Source: Prorocentrum cordatum (lineage: Eukaryota; Sar; Dinophyceae; Prorocentrales; Prorocentraceae). Taken from it: a stretch of DNA of 64,000 nt. The position numbers were made by a program, and so were the translations under genes. The notes beneath the pieces are model-generated. The model was not told where the DNA came from, made no database searches, and saw only the letters and a list, made by a program, of their open reading frames with translations. Every line of letters starts with the position of its first letter. The stretch's first letter is position 1. Below, piece by piece: positions 33,265 through 43,670 of the stretch. Where the stretch lies: the NCBI GenBank assembly GCA_963575745.1, contig CAUYUJ010020615.1, forward strand, positions 1,002,736 to 1,066,735. The letters are read 5' to 3'.

Positions 33265-35345
33265 TGGGGTGATTCCGAGCGCTGGCAGGTCCCAGGCTTG
33301 TTGGCAGTAGGCCCCCGCTGCATGTACCTTGGCTGCCACTCTGGCGTCCGTCTTGGCACGGTCCTTGAGATTTTCAATGCGCTGCTTTGCTTTCGCCTGT
33401 CTGGCTGCGTGGGTGGGCCGCTTCAACTGCTTACCCAGCCCCGTATCCACGCCCAAGTCTCGGGCCACTCCTGGCTGCTTGTTCGGGGTGCCCAGGCCAT
33501 CCAGGATGCTGGCGATCTCCTGCTGAAGGTCCTTGTCGGAGGCCACGACTGCCGTCTTGACGGAAATCGGGATGGAGAGCCTCGCGAAACCCTGATGCAC
33601 CAAGGCGGCCACGTGTTTCACCAGCTCTATAACCTGGTTTCTTGCTCCTTCAATCTGCAGGGCCAGGTCGCCCAGGTACTGCTGGATCACTACGAGGATG
33701 TGGTTCATGCGCGTTGCCTCCAGGATGCCGTAGAGGAGCGGCCTCGTGAGATCCACGTCCTGGGCACAACCTGCTACCATACTGTTGGCAGGCTCAAAGA
33801 TGTCTGAGAAAAGGCTGTGGGCCATGATGGCCCTCGGCGCCAGGTACATCTGCGTTGCCATGGCCAGGGGCAGCAGGGGGTAGTTGAGGTCAGATGCCTT
33901 CTCGATCAGCTGGTCGAGGCCGATATTGTCATAAAAGTTGGCCGCATCGTAGAAGATGCCTGCTGCATGGAAACCCATTTGCACTGCCGCCTCTGCCCTC
34001 ATTAGTCTGTGCATCGCCACTCTGAGTGCTGAGGAGCCTGCCACTGCCGTGTCCCAGAATCCTGATGCCCTTTTGCTCCAGGTGGAAATGACAGGCCGCC
34101 TGGCCGCACTCCAGATACGGTAGGGCATGGGCATCAGGCCGATGGGTCACTCTCCTCCTATGCCTGGCTTTTTGCCCACCAGCAGCTCCAGCACCAGGTA
34201 GAACTGCCATGGCCACGCCGCTCGCTCCTCGCAGTTGTGGGGGCACTACACGAAGTCCGTGAGCCCCTGGGCGCCCATGGCCTTTAGCTCTGGCGCCCTC
34301 CACCAATCAGCACCCTGGTCCGCGTTGCGCTTCAGGTGCTGGATGATGGAGCCGACGATGTCCTTGCTGGGGGGTTCAAGCGCATTCTCTTGGGCCAATG
34401 CTGCCGTCCTGAGTTTGCCCAGGGCACCCTGGATCTGATCTGCCTTGTGCGCATCACGCGTCCATCTTCGCTGCCACGCGCCCTTGCGCAGGTCCACTAG
34501 CTGCTGAGGGTGTGAGACCACCTGGCCCTCGTGCTCCAGGATGTCCTCGATGTGGCTGCGCTCCGCTGTCTTGGTGTAGGCGTGGGCCATCTTGGCACTG
34601 CCTGCCGTGGCGTCGTGCACCCAGTGGATGTACGCTTTCTTCACCGCCTTGGTGAGGTTATTGGCTGCGCCCCTGACTTCTTCTGCTACCTGGTGGCTTG
34701 TGGCAGGGTCCACCAGGGCTCCGGCAGCGATCAAGCCAAGCGCCGCCAGGAGGGTCTGCTGACGCTCCTTGGCATCGCCTTCTTCGTTGTACCTTCCGCA
34801 GTCTGGTTGTTGGAGCTGGCGTGCGAGCTGTCGGCGTGTGAGGTCCTGCTGCAACGTGCGGTGGCCGCTCTGGTTGCGGCACTGCTGCGGTGGCCCACTC
34901 CTCTGTCCGCTGCCTTGTCTAGGAACCTCTTCATGTGGTCGTCGTGCTGCTCCTCCTGGTACGGCTGCTGGCTGGCGGTCTGCTCTGGGTCTTGGGGCTC
35001 TTGCGCCCAGCGCCTCCCTCATCATCTGCCTCAGCGCTGCGAGCTCCTGCCAATGCATCATCTCCAGCTCGTATCTTCTCATGGGCTCCTGCTCTGCAAG
35101 GCCTGTGAGGAATCCTTGACGGCGTGGGGCTGCCTGCCGCCACGCTCGCTCGCAGAGATCCCTGAGGATATCTCGGAAGCTGGCGCGGGGTTGCCAGCGC
35201 CTGAGGAGCCGCTCCAGGCCGATGTTGCCGCCATTGGCGAAAACCTCCTCCAGGAAAGGCGGGCACCACTCCATCCAGTTGGTGTTGCCCACTGGTTCCT
35301 GGCTCAGGCCGTCCATCCAGATTGCGGCCCACCTCTCTAGGTCGT
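33265..35345 (-). pseudogene. LINE ORF2, linker and reverse transcriptase part
   Basis: Same minus-strand frame from 35345 to about 33265. An N-terminal segment of about 360 residues is followed by RT motifs: 'AGIFYDAANFYDNIG' (palm motif A, with aspartates) and 'QQYLGDLALQIEG' in the place of Y-x-D-D. The first catalytic aspartate of that motif is Gly here. Two in-frame stops lie between the linker and RT: a TAG at about 34244, and a TGA at about 34147 where Arg (CGA) or similar is likely ancestral. Both fit C-to-T decay. The reading is uninterrupted otherwise, and ends in a frameshift around 33260. Confidence 0.85.
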
Positions 35346-36149
35346 TGGAGGAGGAGGAGGAAGAGGAGGAGGAGGAGGAGGAGGAGTAGGAGGAGGAGGC
35401 GGAGGAGAAGTAGGGAGAGGACGACGAAAGTCATGCATATACACTGCTCCCTGGCCAGGCACAGCCCTGTGCAGACGCCCTCCCGGCTCGGCCAGGAGGG
35501 CGCCTGCACAGCTCCCGGGCTCAGGATGGGCCTGGCCAGGGAGCCGTGGAGTGCATAGATCTCGTTGCCCGAAGGGAGCGAGGGAGGGGCGGAAACAACA
35601 ACCTGTAGGCGACACCACAACTACACTCGACCAGGATAGCAAGGATGCGCGGCAAGGATGCAAGGGCCTTGTAACGCCATGTTGACGCTTTCCGTGCGGA
35701 GCGCAGCAGAATGCCGAAGGATGCCGCATACTGAAGGGACAAGCATGCAAGGGTAGCCTTGGAAAGTTGCCCCATCCTTACTATCATGGTTGACTGTAAG
35801 GGCGGTGCTCCCGTCCTCATGAAGGGAAGGAGAGCTGTGCACATGCACCGATCCTGGCTAGGCAGGATCGGTGCATGCGCGGTCTGGCCAGGAGTCTTTG
35901 CCGCGCGGGCACGCTGATGGGCGCCCGCGCAACAGGAGTTGCGGCGGCGTGGCGCCAAGGCCGCCCTCGTGCCGCTGCCCGGGATGGTGCTCCCATTCTC
36001 AAGAGGCTGCCCTGGGTTTGAGGCAGCTTCTGGGAGGTCGTCGTGAGAACGGCTGGGGGGTGTGAAGCCCGACTGCTGGGCCTCTGAACCAGATTAGCCA
36101 AAATATAGCTCAGAATCAGTCCGAGAGCGGGATTGAGCGGAACTGCTGG
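35346..36149. other. (GGA)n and unassigned repeats; no gene
   Basis: 35346-35410 is (GGA)n at the 5' edge of the LINE. 35450-35550 contains 'ctccctggccaggc' in both orientations (a hairpin of about 90 bp). 35640-35790 repeats 'aaggatgc' and 'gcaagg'. 35845-35880 has 'gatcctggctaggcaggatc' (near-palindrome), related to 52995-53015. Confidence 0.5.
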
Positions 36150-36240
36150 GAGCTATGTCCGATTGGGCCGGTTTTCGACCGCGGGTATACAAGCGCCGAT
36201 GCTGAATTTAGCCTCCCAGGAGTCGCCTGCCCGCGTCGCT
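36150..36240. repeat. Family B repeat fragment
   Basis: 'agcgccgatgctgaatttag' and 'tcccaggagtcgc' match 48736-48790 ('ccgatgctgagctta') and 59088-59129 ('ccgatgctgaatttaatctc'). Confidence 0.7.
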
Positions 36241-36448
36241 GGCTGCCCCTCAGGCTCGGACGGTCAGAACCCCCCCGAGGAGCCATACAGTCATCGTGCT
36301 ACCATACGGAACGCAACATCTGGAACGAATGAGGCGTTCCTGTCCAAGGCTCGCCTCGGCCACGGATGGGTCCCCCCAAGGCAATGCGGGATACATACAG
36401 GGAAATCTAAACGCAGCTGTGTATATATATATATATATATAAACATGC

Positions 36449-36511
<63 letters not shown>

Positions 36512-36715
36512 AAGCGAGAGAGAGAGAGAGAACGAGACAGAAGCATTGTAAGAGAGGGGCACAACAACATTCAAACCGACGCACACATACACACATCTGA
36601 ATACAGATATAATGAAAAAGAAAGAGAGAAAGAACCCTATACAAACATATATAGAGAGAGAGAGAGAGAGAAATACACAAAAATAGGACAGACAAGAGAG
36701 AGAGAGAGAAAGAGG

Positions 36716-36746
<31 letters not shown>

Positions 36747-36779
36747 AGAGAGGGAAGGAACGACGGCAACGACTACGAT
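36241..36779. repeat. (TA)n and (GA)n microsatellites
   Basis: 36421-36466 is (TA)n. 36467-36508 and several blocks to 36755 are (GA)n. Leu/Ser-rich minus-strand readings here are artefacts. Confidence 0.9.
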
Positions 36780-36916
36780 GACGCGGTCGACTGTAAAATC
36801 GACGCTGTCCTTTTGGATAGCACTAGCACGCGGGCTCGAGCTGGTCAGCGCGCCCCTCTTCATGAGTGTGCGGCTCTGCTGCGGACCGTCTCTCAGCCGC
36901 TCCAGCATCTCCTGGG
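36780..36916 (-). CDS. Possible coding exon, unidentified
   Basis: After a CTCCCCAG acceptor the minus frame reads 'EMLERLRDGPQQSRTLMKRG' then 'ALTSSSPRASAIQKDSVDF', before the GA-rich tract. The composition is that of a soluble, helical, disordered segment. No family is recognised, and the donor was not located. Confidence 0.35.
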
Positions 36917-37929
36917 GAGGGGGAAAGAAAAAGAGACGGGATCAACGTCACGACCCTACCAAATGGACAAATCCTTTTTTTCTGTCGCAACCAACGTCAC
37001 CGACACGATGTTCCGAACACGGCACTGCCAGCAAAAAACGGAGTCGTCAACAGCATTCATGTCGGTGATAAAACCGACCGAATGTCCCCGCCGATCTGCC
37101 CCAGCTTCCCCATTCTAGAGGGCAGAAAATCCACCCCGATAATAACCACCCCGACACGCGAAGCCGTTTAGTTAACGCACCCCAAGAAGGAATCAAACAG
37201 GGCAGGGCTGTTTAGTAAACGCCCAAGGCCATTTAGTAAACGCCAATTGTCCGATCCGGGTGGTTCTTCTTCCCTTGACATTCCTTCCCCCCGTTGTGGT
37301 ATTGCTGCCAGAGTACGGTCCTTCCCCTGCTCGCGGGTCCCTCACCGCCGCCGGCGCGCGCGCGGCGCCCCCGCGGCAGAGTCCCTCGCATGCCCGCGCG
37401 GGCTGGCGACAGGGTGACTCGTGGTCGCCATGCGATGGGGCTGCGTGCGTCGGAGCGACATCAACTGCTCCAACTTCTTCACCTCCTGCTCCTCCTCCTC
37501 CCTAACTGCTGACGTTGTTCGCTCGGTGTTTGTGCCCCTGGCAGGTTTCTGGCAGACAAGACTGGGTCCCCCTGTAAATCCCGAAGGGGCAAAACCACCC
37601 GGGGGGGGGGCTTTTGTTGAATGGGGGCAGGAGGAGCCCTCCTCTCGGGCGCACACAAGGGGTCCGTGCATCTGACGCTTGGGCGCCAGAGCCATGGACC
37701 AAGGAAGGCACCCACCGAAACATGAGGCAAATCCCGCCTCATCTGGAGACGGGGCGAGTCGATTTGGGGTGGCAGCTGGACCCGCCGCTAATCCACGCAC
37801 CATAACCTATGGTTGCGGTGCCTCGATCCTCCTCCTCCTCCTCCTCCCTCCTCCTCCTTCCCCCTGTGATGCCTGACCGTTGCCACTGCTTGTCTTCGCC
37901 CCGCTGTGCTTCGGCGTCGCGTGCTCTGA
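36917..37929. other. No supported gene
   Basis: Contains 'gtttagtaaacgcc' words (37160-37250) related to family H ends, and (CTC)n blocks at 37485-37500 and 37830-37860. Frames are open on both strands without domains. Confidence 0.45.
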
Positions 37930-37975
37930 GAAAGAGGGAGGAGGAGGAGGAGGAGGAGGAGGAGGAGGAGGAGGG
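37930..37975. repeat. (GGA)n target tract, left part; 5-bp target-site duplication
   Basis: The last five bases, GAGGG at 37971-37975, recur at 46031-46035 immediately after the right LTR, so the copia element inserted inside a (GGA)n tract that continues at 46031-46101. Confidence 0.9.
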
Positions 37976-38091
37976 TGAGAAGCAGCCGCAGTTGCAGCCT
38001 CAGCATGCAGCAGACTCGATCCGTAGGCCTTGGGTCAAGCTCGGCGCGAGCAGCAGCAAAAGCATTCTTTCATTCCAAGCAGATCTTCGCA
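37976..38091 (+). repeat. 5' LTR, 116 bp
   Basis: Starts TGAGAAGCAGCC and ends CTTCGCA. Identical over all 116 positions to 45915-46030. Very short for a copia LTR. Confidence 0.97.
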
Positions 38092-38092
38092 T

Positions 38093-38107
38093 TGGTAGCG
38101 GGAGCGA
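38093..38107 (+). promoter_or_regulatory. Primer-binding site
   Basis: 'TGGTAGCGGGAGCG' begins two bases after the LTR. It resembles the complement of an initiator-methionine tRNA 3' end (TGGTAxCxGAGC), the usual copia primer. Confidence 0.7.
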
Positions 38108-38241
38108 TTGGTTCCCTTCATTTCACGGAGTCAGTGGGCAGCGCTCAGAGAGCGAGTGGCCGCAGCAGGCCACCAGACACTGACGAGACGGAGAGCACGG
38201 ACAGCGAGTCTGTGAACAGCAGTTGGGATCTCCTGCGCACG

Positions 38242-40130
38242 ATGCCAGAGTCAGGAGAACAAGCAGGCGCCGACGGAGGTGGTCTGCAGTTTCGAGGTGA
38301 TGGTCGAATGCCAGGGGTGGAGCTCACGGTCCTCAGCAAGGAGTTGGCGAGGAATCCCAGTTCCTATCGCGAGTGGCGAAAAGAGATTGAGATCATCGAG
38401 AAGATCTACAAGGTGGCTCCAGCGGACCTCGGACCCTTGGTGTACCTCAGCCTGGAGAAGGGCGACGGACAGCCAAGGGAGTTGGTCGAGACGCTCGACC
38501 TAGACGTGCTTAGCAGCGACGTCGGCCTGCGGAAGCTGATGGAGATTCTGGACGAGGAGTTCACCGAGAAGGACTACGAGCGCAGCGAGAAGCACCTCAG
38601 GGCGTTCGAGAAGTGCCGCAGAGGCGTCGGAGAAGATGTCGACGACTACATCGCGAGGTTGAAGACAGCCAGGCGCAATCTCAAAGTACACGACCCTGGC
38701 ACTACATACTCCGACACCTCATTCGCAAGGAAGCTCTTGCGGAGCTCAGGGCTATCTCGAGAAGCCCAGCGGCAGGTACTAGCAGCGGCAGGCGCGGAGT
38801 GGAACTCGGAGAAGATCGAAGCGACGATCAAGATGGTCTATGGAGATGTTCACCTGGGCGAGAAGCGGCGTGTTGACAAGAAGAACGAGCACCCGAGCAG
38901 GAAAACGCAGTACCGACAGTTCCCTCCACGTTTTGGACAACCTGCTTCGAAGTTTACTTCAGGCAGCAGTGCAGGAGGAGGAAAACCTTCCGGAGCATCG
39001 GGAGGTGGAAAAGGCTGGTTTCGGCGACCGGTCTGGAATGCCAATTACGCGGGTGGAATGGACGCAGATGAAGAGTTCAGCCAAGATGAAGACTACCCTG
39101 ATTACGATGAAGAAGACGGCCAGCCACAAGACGCCCTCGTGGCGGAGGAAGGCGCCAGACAACCACCAGGAGGACGAGCGCGAGCACTGCGAGCAGGACT
39201 CGGGCGCCATGGACGACGAAGAGGAGGTGGTGCTGGACGCGTTCTACCAGGGCTTCAAGGCGAAGAAGAAGCAGTTTGGCCGCGGCAGGGGCCGCGGGAA
39301 GAACACCACGAGTGGCGGCCGGGGAAAGAAGTCCGGAGTGTGCAACGACTGCCTCCAGCCAGGCCACTGGAAGGGCGACCCGGAGTGCCCGAAGGTGATC
39401 GCGGGGATTACGTCTCCATTCAAGCCTGGCGGCAAGGGCGACGGCGAGAAAAGTTCTTCCTCGGCGAAGGTGGCAGCAACGATGGCTACGGACAGGATGG
39501 CGCACATGGTGTTCAAGTGGTTGAACGACGGAGCGGAAGCATTGCCATCTCCCCATCCGGGACCGGTGGATGCCTTCGTGCTGGGCTCGCAGAAGGTCAA
39601 GACGGAGGTGAAGCACGAGATGAACAACCGTGGGCTCGATCCCAGGAGGCCTCCGACACCGGGCTCAGAGTTCGAAGACGACTCCTTCGAGAAGGACTCA
39701 GACGAGTCCGAGGGGGTCTACAAGAGCTGGGCCGAGGAGCAGCTCAGCGCGAGCTGGCAAGGAGGAAGCATAAATCGACGGGACCACGGGAGGAGTTGAT
39801 CGAGAGGCTCCTCCGATCCAACCTGCACGCGTTCATGGAGGAAGAAGTTGACGGATGGCAGGACGTGGAAAAGAACCCTTCAGGAGCGGCTGGAAGTACC
39901 GACGGCGGCAAGAAGCCGAAGCCCTCATCGCGGCCTAAGCCTAAATCGGCACCAGCGGCTTCGAGGTTCCAGTCGGATAGGATCCACGTCAGCGGCGACG
40001 ACGTACGCTCGTTGGTCGATCGGCACAGGGCACGGCTGGACGAACCGCGCGCGCGACCACCACACAGGATACGTGACCGACTGCGAGCTGGAGGTGTTCA
40101 GGATCCTGACGGCGAAGCAGCTGCAGGACA
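38242..40130 (+). CDS. gag: Copia Gag (frameshifted)
   Basis: Starts at the ATG at 38242 (MPESGEQ). An earlier in-frame ATG lies inside the LTR. The first part contains a helical gag core ('SSYREWRKEIEIIEKIYK', 'DEEFTEKDYERSEKHLRAFE', 'DDYIARLKTARRN') as in copia nucleocapsid precursors. After a shift near 39150, an acidic segment and a basic 'KKKQFGRGRGRGK' precede a zinc knuckle, C-x2-C-x4-H-x6-C (39341-39388). Further shifts near 39760 and 40045 are needed to follow an 'REELIERLL' segment and a 'TGYVTDCELEVF' segment. Product: the RNA-binding particle protein. As written it cannot be made as one chain. Confidence 0.85.
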
Positions 40131-40133
40131 CTC

Positions 40134-41615
40134 TTGATGCTCGAGCAGCCCTACAGTGGCACCAAGCAGGAGAGGATCGAGAGGTTGATAGCGTTCATCA
40201 CCGACCAGGTGGAGAAGCCCTGCGAGCACAAGAATGCGGGCTCCGGCGAGGCCCTGGACAACGTTCGCTGGACAAGCACCTCTACTTGGACGTTCGCGAT
40301 CTGCAAGAACTGCAACCGGTACTTCCAGCGGATCCCGAAGACGAGCGCCGCGAAGGAAATCAGGGACAAGGCGTACAGCCGCGAGGACAAGAAGGACGTA
40401 CTCGTGGTCAACGACGTGTTGTGGGACGACATCGGCACGACGGAGCTAATCAACGACAGCGGATGCAGGCGCAGCGTCGCAGGCCACGAGTGGCACGACA
40501 ACCTACAGGCCCACCTGAAGAGTTTGGGCCTCCAGCCGGTCAAGAAGGACATCAATGAGGAGTTCAGGTTCGGCGGGGGCGACGTGGCAGTCAGCACGGA
40601 GTCGTTCGTCTACCCAGCTGGGATAAATGGCGCACACGGAGTCATCGAGGTGGCCCATTTCCAAGGACGAACACCACCACTGCTGTCGCAGCAGGCGATG
40701 CAGGACCTGGGCGTGATCGTCAACTACCGCAAGAAGGTGATGGACATCGAGGAGGCTGGAGTGTTCAAGAAGCCGATCAAGCAGTCGCGGTCGGGGCACT
40801 TCCTCGTGGACATCGGAGAGTATGGCAACCCGAACGAGTTCCCGGAGTGTTTCCACATCAATAACAAGATTGACATGACCCCACAGGAGGAGGCCGGCGA
40901 GCTCGGTTTCAAGGACCTCTCGCGTGTCGGAGTCCTGCAGCGAGGTAGGAAGAAGCGGCTGCAGAGGACCGCGAGAGGAGTTGCTGACGCGTTGGCCGCA
41001 GAGGCGAAGGGATCCGGCCACAAAGACTCGCCGACAGCGAGGCCGAGATCCAAGAGGTGGAAGTTCCTGGAGATCTTCTCGTGGACGCTTGCTCTATCGT
41101 GCGAGGCGGCGGCGCAAGGGTGGCAGGTCATGCCGCCAATTAGCATCGAGACGGGCTTCGACCTCTACGCACGTTCCGGGCGAGCACGAGCCTGGAGGGA
41201 GGTCGTCGACAACAAGCCGGACGTGGTGGCCATGGCTTGGCCCTGCGACCCCTGGACGGTGATGCGCAACTACCAGGCGCACCGCCCAGCGTTCCTGAAG
41301 GAGTTGCAGGTGCGGCAACAACAGTCCCGTGGAACGTTGAGGTTCGTGAAGAGGGTGGCCGACTACCAACGCAAACGCGGAGCCTACTTCTACGGCGAGA
41401 ACCCGCTAACGAGCACGGCCTTCCAGGAGAGGCCGATAGTGGAGCTGCTGAAGTCGCACGGCACGACGGTGGTGGACATGTGCGCGTTCGGGCTCCGACA
41501 TCCAGATTCGGATTTACCCATTATGAAGCCATCGCGAATCATCATGTCCACGCAGACGATGGCGGACAAGCTCGAACGACGGTGCCCAGGACACCGACAA
41601 CACGCTAGGATCGAA
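40134..41615 (+). CDS. pol: Copia Pol: aspartic protease and C5-methyltransferase-like domain
   Basis: One frame throughout. Numbering from 40134, a retropepsin active site, DSGC at 108-111 (with 'LINDSGCRRSV'), is followed by the protease body to about 245. From 309 the sequence reads 'FLEIFSWTLALS...GWQV', then 'ISIETGFDL', then 'DVVAMAWPCDPWTVMRNYQ' and 'AYFYGENPLTSTAF'. This is the order of cytosine-5 methyltransferase motifs I, II/III, IV (Pro-Cys at 370-371) and VI (Glu-Asn at 422-423). Motif I lacks the usual glycines (FSW instead of F-x-G). Independent capture of C5-methyltransferase domains by dinoflagellate retrotransposons is established. Whether this copy is catalytic is unknown. 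The frame is lost at about 41615. Confidence 0.85.
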
Positions 41616-41629
41616 GGGCGATTGGCTAC

Positions 41630-43667
41630 GCAAAACATGAGGACGAGCACGTACGCCGGCGGCTACACGAAGAGTTCGCCGAGGCCGTCATCAGCATGTT
41701 CGCGAAGGCGTTGGACATGCGGGCTACACACGACGCACTTGCGAATGAGGCGAAACGACGACGCATTACCACACCTACGGCATCAAAGCGGAGAATGCCA
41801 GCCCCACACGCCCAACAAAAAGAGAGGAGAGTGAGGGTTGTATCTGCTACGACTCCTCCGTTTACGACTACCCCGCCTACCACGCCCACGCGTTCGCGTT
41901 CGGGTAAAGACAAGAAGGACATCATCAAGAAGGTGCGAGCGCCGACGTTTTCACATGGCGGTGCTAGCCAACTACGACGCACAATTTCATTCGACCAGAC
42001 GAGGTACCTGACGAAGTTGACGCCCGGCTGGCACGGCAGCGGCGACCTTGTGATACACGTGGGACAAGGTAGGGTTCAACTATGGTCGAAGGACTACCCC
42101 GAGCACACCGTGAGATCCGTTTATGCGGTCAAGAAGACAAGTGACCGTGGCGGGAAGAAATGGCATTGCGAGGAGTTCGACAAACAGGTCGACCAAGATG
42201 GGCCAGAAACCTCGGGCACGCGAGGAAAACTGCGCAAGGCGGTGACGATGCTGAAGAAGGTTTCGCCCGGACTCCGAGGAGCCCCACCTGAAGTTCTACC
42301 GGATGTACCCCCAGAAGACCCTGAAGTACAACAACCACCGGAGCCTCAAGAGCAGCAAGTACCTCAGACAACAGCGGAAGAGGACGAGAACCCGGATGAC
42401 GAGGTGGGGCAGGAGGTGGACGTGCCAGAGGAGGCGGACATCACCAGGGACCCGCTGTGCCCAGAGGATCTCCCGGCGGGCGAGATGTTCACTACGACGA
42501 GAGGCCAACAACAAGTGGCCCATGTTCCGCCTGAAGTTCGCGCGGAAGTACGACGAGCACACCGGAATCTGGGTCATTGCGGCCGTGAACCGCTACTACG
42601 AGTGATGAGGTTCGGCGGAGCCTCCCAGCTGCGCCTGGACTACGCGAAGGTGTGGCAGTGCGAGGTGTGCGCGAGACGAGCAGCTCCAGAACGACGTCGA
42701 GTGGTGTCGAGCCGACAGAGACCCACGTCATTTGGGATCGCGGTCGGGGTGGACACCAAGGAGCTGAAGGACGCGAGTGGCGGCAAGTACCCGGCCCTGA
42801 ATTGCGTGGATTTCGCGACGAAGTTCTCGTGCCTGATCACGCTGGAGAACCCCATCCAGCGCAGAGGCGGCCAGGATGTTCATGACGAAGTGGTGCGCCT
42901 GGGCCGGAGTGCCTCTCGCGTGCCACTCCGACAGCGGCTCGGAGTTAAGGAAGGACTTCGCGTCCTACGCGGAGTCGGTGGGAATCACGATGAGAGGGGT
43001 GCCCACGGAAAGTCCGTGGCAACACGGGCTGGTCGAGCGCCACGGGGCCGTCAGCAACGACATCGTGCGCGCGATTGCGGACGAGTGCACCGTCCAGGGC
43101 CCGGCCGAGATGGAGCTAGCCATAGCGGCGGCGAACATCTGCAAGAATCGAAGAGTGGATCCATCAGGATACAGCCCCAGGATGAGAGTTTTCGGTTGTG
43201 GAGACAGGTTGCCAGGCAGCGTGCTGGACAGCCTCCTCAGTAACGAACAGTACCCAGAGATCACCGTGCACGACGCGGTGCTCAAGGACTACCAGGTCCA
43301 GCGGTCGCAGAAAATACGCGAAGCGGCTCAGGCCGCGCTGCCGAAGCTGGACAACAGCGACAAGTGGCGGAAGGCCATCGCCCACAACTACCGACCCACA
43401 CCTTCGCCGTGGATGCCTGGAGAGTGCGTGTTCTGCTGGCGAGCGGCAGGCACCTTCAAACCGCAGGCGCGATCTACAAGAGGAGCAGACCGTTGGCACG
43501 GTCCAGCAGTCATCCTCGGCAGGGAGTGGGGGCGCGAAGGCCAGAACGAAGCGTACTGGCTGGCGTTCAACGGGAACCTCCTGCTGGTGGCACCACGACA
43601 CATCAGGTCGGCAACCCCAGAGGAGCGCTTGGCGAGCGAGGGCATCGGCAGCATCCTCGAGAACTAA
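41630..43667 (+). CDS. pol: Copia integrase (frameshifted)
   Basis: From about 41630 the second frame carries a basic Pro/Thr-rich linker, then an HHCC zinc module ('RRAHRNLGH...WQCEVCARR') and the start of the catalytic core ('IAVGVDTKELKDASGGKYPA'). After a shift near 42875 the third frame gives 'CHSDSGSELRKD' and 'SPWQHGLVERHG'. The second Asp and the Glu are 35 residues apart, completing D,D35E. A C-terminal 'GADRWHGPAVILGREW' DNA-binding-like segment follows, then TAA at 43665-43667. Role: insertion of the cDNA into host DNA, here at a (GGA)n tract. Confidence 0.9.
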
Positions 43668-43670
43668 AAC

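Larger units (their letters stand above)
28004..35345 (-). mobile_element. 5'-truncated LINE (non-LTR retrotransposon) with RNase H
   Basis: One minus-strand element in the order inter-domain region (35345-34245), reverse transcriptase (34240-33265), zinc finger and RNase H (33264-30070), repeat tail (30060-28126), and a short C-terminal tail ending at a TGA (28006-28004). The 5' end stops abruptly at a (GGA)n tract at 35346, and no endonuclease domain is seen, so it is 5'-truncated as is usual for target-primed insertion. No poly(A) or obvious target-site duplication could be fixed. Stops and one or more frameshifts show that it is no longer autonomous. Confidence 0.88.
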
